Assembly (NCBI GenBank): GCA_013400115.1
Contig: VXBP01010324.1
Location: forward strand, 2,921-66,920
Source: Rhinopomastus cyanomelas
Taxonomy: Eukaryota; Chordata; Aves; Bucerotiformes; Rhinopomastidae
DNA length: 64,000 bases
Direction: 5' to 3'
In this document: positions 59,357 to 64,000 of the stretch, one piece after another
Numbering within the stretch: position 1 is the stretch's first letter
How the letters are laid out: every line of letters begins with the position of its first letter
Notes under the pieces: model-generated
The model's input: the letters and a program-made list of their open reading frames with translations, nothing else
Databases searched by the model: none
Told to the model about the DNA's origin: nothing
Translations under genes and position numbers: made by a program

Positions 59357-60720
59357 ACAAGTGTTCTCTGACAGTGTTGTACTTGATGGCTACAGACAGC
59401 TGCATCCCAGTGTGTAACCTCAGTGCTTATTAGCTATGTTTTCAAGCATCCCCTTATTTCAGCTAAACAGCTGTGCTGATGAGATTTCTTATCCTTCACA
59501 GCATTGCTCTGGTTTACCCATAAAATAGCAGACAGAGTGAGGCACAGGAAGCAAAGCCCAGCTAGGTCTCAGCATCCACTTATATATCATTCTGTGTGGC
59601 ACGTGTGAGGAAAGCTAGGAGGCAACAGAAAACACGCGGCAGATTGAATGTGTATGTGGCAAAAAAATGGGTAGAAAGGAAATGTTTCATTTTCTTCCTT
59701 GGGGTAACACTGATGCTGAAGAGACTTGTGGAGACTAGGACAGATGCAAATGTAAAGGGGACTGCTGAGCACTATTAGCACAGGTTTGGTTTGTTTGGGG
59801 GTTTTTTATGTAGAAAAACATTAACGAGAACAATGTCTTCTTTGGGCTTAGGCTAGCTTGCTCTGGCAGAAACATACAGGAGCATACAGCTAGAAGAACA
59901 GCTGCAGCTCACGTGAACGTGTCTGTGTAAACTCATCAAACTGAAGCACTTTTCCAGGCACCTCCAGACCCAGCTCCTGGCTGTGCCTGCCTCATGTGCT
60001 CTTTGTTCCCTGCTCCACCAATTTGCTGTGTGATTTCAGCACAACCACAAATTACAACACAGTTCAGATACAGGCGTTCCCTGCCATTCCCAGTTTCCTC
60101 TTCTTCCATCTTTCTGGAGAACCTCTCCTCTTCTCACTGAGTTCCAGATATTATCTGATCAGATTCTCAGAGAAATCCCTGCTGAGCATTCCAGGAACCA
60201 ATTTACACCTCCTTTACCAAGCAGACACTGATATCCTGACCTGCAGCTCACAGAGCAGAAGACCGCACTTTCACTTAGGTGAACATCTGGAGAGAATATT
60301 TATGGTTCCAGTTTCAACTGTAATAATAGTTTCCTCAGTGATAAGTTTTGTATCTCAAGCTTGTGAAATATCTTCTCTTCTTTCAGGGCCTACTTCATTC
60401 AGGGAGTTGGCACCTCTAGCGAGGAACTCAGCTAGCACACTAGTTCCTGGTCTTCCTCACCGTGAACTTCTTCTGCACTCGGAGTCCCGCACAAACTCAG
60501 AAGCCTCCTTGTTCATTAAGGAGTGCATCTGCTCCTTTTATCTTCATTTTAACCTTCACCATTGGACAAAGCACACTTGGTCCAGCTCGCTATCTCATTC
60601 AAGGATTTTTGCCTCATTGGTGTCAGATTTAATGAATAGCTACTTCATAAGCTCAAGGTTTACGCTCACTGCTTAATCAGCAACCAGTTTTTCTTTTTAA
60701 GTTCAGAACAATGCTGCCCT
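59357..60720. other. Intergenic DNA, no convincing gene
   Basis: Contains a 226-codon plus-strand frame (59996-60676) rich in Ser, Leu and Phe. It lies in pyrimidine-rich sequence and has no recognisable domain, so it is probably chance. Confidence 0.4.
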
Positions 60721-60721
60721 G

Positions 60722-61849
60722 TTAGTCAAAAGCAGAGATACTCAACACCTTCTTTGCCTCTGTCTGTACTTCTGGGGGCTGTCCTGATATCAAACCCCAG
60801 ACTGCTGAGGCTCCACAGAAAGTCGAGGCAAGAGAGGAGCCTGCCTTGGTTGATGAGGACTGGGATAGGGATAAGTTGAGCAAACTGGATGGACACAAAT
60901 CCATGGGCCCAGATGGGATGCACCCATGAGTGCTTAGGGAGACAGCAGAAGTCACTTCTAAGCCACTCTCCATCATCTTTTCTAAGTCAGGGATCAGGAG
61001 AGGTGCCTGGGGACTGGAGGATAGCAAATGTCACTCCAATCTTTAAAAAGGGTAAGAAGGAGGACCCAGGTAACTATAGACCAGTCACCATCACCTCCAT
61101 CCCAGGAAAGGTGATGGAACAGTTTGTTCTAGAGGCTGTCTCCAGGCACATGAAGGACAGAAGGGTCATTAGGGACAATCAGCCTGGCTTCACAAAGGGA
61201 AAGTCATGCTTGACCAACCTAACAGCCTTGTATGAGGGCATAACCAGATTCACAGATGATGTCAGAGCAGTGGATGTGGTCTGTCTTGACTTGAGTAAGG
61301 CATTTGACACAGCCTCCCACAGCATCTTCTCAGCCAAATTGAGGCAGTGTGGTCTAGATGATCGGGAAGTGAGTGGGATGGTGAACTGGCTGCAGGATAG
61401 AAGTCAGAGAGTGGTGGTCAATGGGACAGAGTCTAGCTGGAGGCCTGTATCTAGTGGAGTCCCACAAAGGTTGGTACTGGGACCAGTCCTGTTCAATCTA
61501 TTCATTGATGACTTGGATGAAGGATTAGGGTGTACTGTCAGTAAGTTTGCTGACGACACAAAGCTGGGTGGTGTCGCCAACACCCCTGCAGGCTGTGCTG
61601 TCATTCAGCAAGACCTGGACAGGCTGGAGAGCTGGGCAGAGAGCAATTTAATGAAGTATAACAAGGGCAAGTGCAGAGTCTTGTATCTGGGCAAGAACTA
61701 CCCCAGGTATCACTGTAGGTTGGGGACTGACCTGTTGGAGAGCAGTGTAAGAGAAAGGAACCTGGGGGTCCTGGTGGCCAGCAGGATGACCATGAGCCAG
61801 CAGTGTGCTCTTTCAAGGTCCTTTCCAATCCCTAACGATTCTATGATCT
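60722..61849 (+). mobile_element. Long CR1 LINE copy, internally deleted
   Basis: Begins in the endonuclease-RT linker and keeps one open frame (60889-61851) across most of the RT: VPGDWRIANVTPIFKKG, NYRPVTITSIPGKVMEQFV, QPGFTKGKSCLTNL, LDLSKAFDT, VLFNLFIDDL and KFADDTKLGG. After MTMSQQCAL the sequence jumps straight to the last ~35 bp of the CR1 3' end (CAAGGTCCTTTCCAATCCCT and a tail). The C-terminal region and most of the 3' UTR are missing. Absence of the 5' end and the deletion make it inactive. Confidence 0.93.
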
Positions 61850-63029
61850 AATCACTACATAATTTGCTCACACTTTTAACTAAAATACACTCGGAGCTCA
61901 TTCCCCTGAACTGTAAACCTTTTCCCAAAAAAGTTTTAATTGAAAATCAGTCTAGTTCAGTTAAGTTCCTCTTCTACTTCTCCTATACCCTACGTTTTAC
62001 TTATTCAAGCCTTTCAAGGTTGTGAGTGCCAGGACCCGAACATCATAGGCAAGAGCCATTTAACCCCACACACATACAAAATGCCTTTGTTGCAACCACT
62101 GGGAAGCTTTGGAGCTTCAGCAAATTCAGTGCAAATACCCTTCTCCCATGGTGTCTTCAGCAGACATCTATCACGTTAACATTCACCAAAGCCAGTTCCT
62201 GTCCTTGCTGATCCCTTTCTGCAGAGGCTGTCTCTTGGACAAGAGCGATGATGTATTCCTGGTAAACATCCTGTTCAATGCTGTTTCTGCAAAGATTAAT
62301 CATTCTTGACACAAGGGTCAAACACAAAACAGTGATGATGTGGGGCAATCCACTGCTAGTGGTCAGTGAAAAGGGTTTTCCTCTGGCAGCTTATCAATGT
62401 TTCTCTGGCTTTTTCTCCACAATATGAACACATTGGTTTCAGCATAAGATGCAACAGAAATTTTAGTTGGTAAGTGCAGTTACCGGATCAAGGGGCCAGA
62501 CCTCTCTCCTCTTCGTTCACTTACATATTATGCTGTGACCCAACTCTTAAAACATTATGTCTCTTGCAAAAACCAAAGGCTGAGGGAATCTCTGCATCAG
62601 ACTCATATATCATCTTTCTTCTGTCATCAGAGAGCTCATGAAGTTGGGAGCTACTCAGGCTTTAAAATATTTAATTAGGAAATTCCTGCTGGGACAGGAG
62701 AGTAAGATTCAGAACCTCCCTCAGAAGTAAGCAGAGACAGGACACTTGATGTCTAGCCAAAATGAGAAAACACTGTCAGTAAAACCCTTTACACCACTTT
62801 ACTGCTATTTTTATCTAAGCTCCACACCTGCAGAAAAGTGAGTAAAACGTGGCAAGTACTAGCAAATGTTTTTTAAAGGAATTTTTAATTTAGCAACCAG
62901 CTAAGTGTGCAGGAGCAGCCATTTCACTTAGAAGCCAGGGTCCACACATTGTCACTTCAGCAAAGAAAAAGCCTGGTGGATGGCATCATCACAGGTTGGT
63001 GGGACACAAATATGCTTGGAAAAAACAGC
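61850..63029. other. Intergenic DNA, nothing recognised
   Basis: AT-rich unique sequence with only short frames and no clear repeats. Confidence 0.45.
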
Positions 63030-63163
63030 AGAAAGATCATCTAGCCCAATCCCCCTGCCACAGCAGAATCACCTAGACCAAGTCACACAGGAACACATCC
63101 AGGCAGGTTTTAAATGTCTCCAGAGAAGGAGACTCCACAACCCCCCTGGGCAGCCTGTTCAGT
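63030..63163 (-). mobile_element. CR1 3' fragment
   Basis: GAAAGATCATCTAGCCCAAT ... GCAGAATCACCTAGACCAAG ... CCCCTGGGCAGCCTGTTC. The extreme tail is replaced by other sequence. Confidence 0.9.
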
Positions 63164-64000
63164 GCTCCTTCAGGCAGCTAAATGCAACATGCTGCTCAGA
63201 GAAAACAATCTGCCTTCTGCAAACATCAGGTATCTGCAGGCATTGTGAACGCTACGTTGAACAGATGAGACAAACAGTGAGCAACATACACACACACTTA
63301 AATCTTGCTTGACACCTATTAGAGCCAGAACTTGGAAGAAATACAGAGGCAGCTGCCTCCATGCAGACACCTGGTAAACACAGTTCAGGCCCAGAACTGC
63401 TTTTAGCACTTTCTCATTGAAATTTGGTGTCCTGTAGGTGATAAAATAAAGAAATACCCCAAAGCTCTGACATAAACCAAGTGTTCTGTGAAGTGCTGAA
63501 GTAATGAAGCCTCTCTTCCTTTATAACTGCAATTATTGTCCTTAATTCTTTCATAACTCCTTTATCTCTTGTGTTTTACCCTCCCCTTGGGCAGGATGCA
63601 GAGTGTGAGTCAAATGCATCCTGGTGAGCAAATGCAGACGTGTGGTTGTGCTTAGTGTGATAAATCATAGCAATCTTAAGCTTCAAAACAACTTTACTAT
63701 TTTGGCATTCATTGACAACACTCTTCAGGCCAATAATTCTCACACAAGTGAGAATGTATACACTGCACATTCATTCTTAAACATAGAATGGGTTGGAAAC
63801 TACTTGTGAAGATGATCAAGTCCAAACCCCAGTAGTTATCAACCTCATCATCATACATTCAAATCAGCCAGCTCTTTGTTCTAAATTAGCTGCAGGCTCT
63901 CAGGACCATGGAGCTGAAAATGTACTGGCAACCATGACCTGTGATAGAGCTGTGATGTAAGACACAGAGGTTTTCAGGCCCCAGAGCCCTTCTACAAGGA
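63164..64000. other. Intergenic DNA with a CR1 scrap
   Basis: Nothing recognised except a decayed reverse CR1 end at about 63782-63832 (ACATAGAATGGGTTGGAAAC ... GATGATCAAGTCCAAACC). Confidence 0.5.

Noticed and set aside
59996..60676. 226-codon plus-strand open frame
   Set aside because: Ser/Leu/Phe-rich translation from a pyrimidine-rich strand, where stop codons are rare; no domain, splice context or CpG island. Chance is the simpler explanation.
60889..61851. Intact reverse transcriptase gene
   Set aside because: The frame is a CR1 LINE fragment lacking its 5' endonuclease part and its C-terminus; it is a dead transposon copy, not a host gene.
1..64000. CRISPR arrays, tRNA or rRNA genes, bacterial operons
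   Set aside because: None seen; the repeats are minisatellites and retroelements, and the gene structure is vertebrate.

Overview
The window is vertebrate nuclear DNA and almost certainly avian. It is rich in CR1 LINE fragments that end in the bird-type ATTCTATG tail, it carries two long-terminal-repeat pieces that look avian, and its one clear gene has compact introns. There is no operon structure, CRISPR array or bacterial gene. Several CR1 3' ends are nearly identical to each other, so a CR1 lineage was active recently in this species.

The main content is one complete gene on the minus strand: SLF2 (FAM178A), the factor that recruits the SMC5-SMC6 complex. I could place 20 coding exons from 54087 down to 19918. 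All splice phases agree, the total is 3540 nt, and the protein is 1179 aa (1173 aa if the second ATG is used). The C-terminal conserved domain is spread over exons 6-20 and ends in ...LHDFWEPDS. The N-terminus carries a PIP-box-like QTITAFFKP motif, followed by a long, poorly conserved, Ser/Lys-rich region. The promoter is a CpG island (about 53.86-54.5 kb) with four CCAAT boxes in the gene's own orientation, a perfect E2F-type site and a GC box. This fits a replication or cell-cycle gene. A long AT-rich 3' UTR may reach about 17.19 kb.

Layout: 0-17.2 kb is GC-rich intergenic or flanking DNA. It holds a perfect 30-bp x4 minisatellite at the left edge, a degenerate ~40-bp minisatellite (4.33-5.13 kb) running into an orphan CpG island (about 4.99-5.45 kb), scattered CR1, a coding-looking 109-codon minus-strand frame at 11.75-12.08 kb, and several conserved-looking AT-core patches. 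17.2-54.1 kb is SLF2 with its introns, which are loaded with CR1 copies in both orientations plus LTR fragments. 54.5-64 kb is upstream intergenic DNA with several large CR1 copies, including one that is internally deleted, and no convincing gene.

In mammals SEMA4G lies just downstream of SLF2 and PAX2 upstream. The orphan CpG island at 5 kb may therefore be the SEMA4G promoter region, but I found no semaphorin coding exon in the window, so that is inference.
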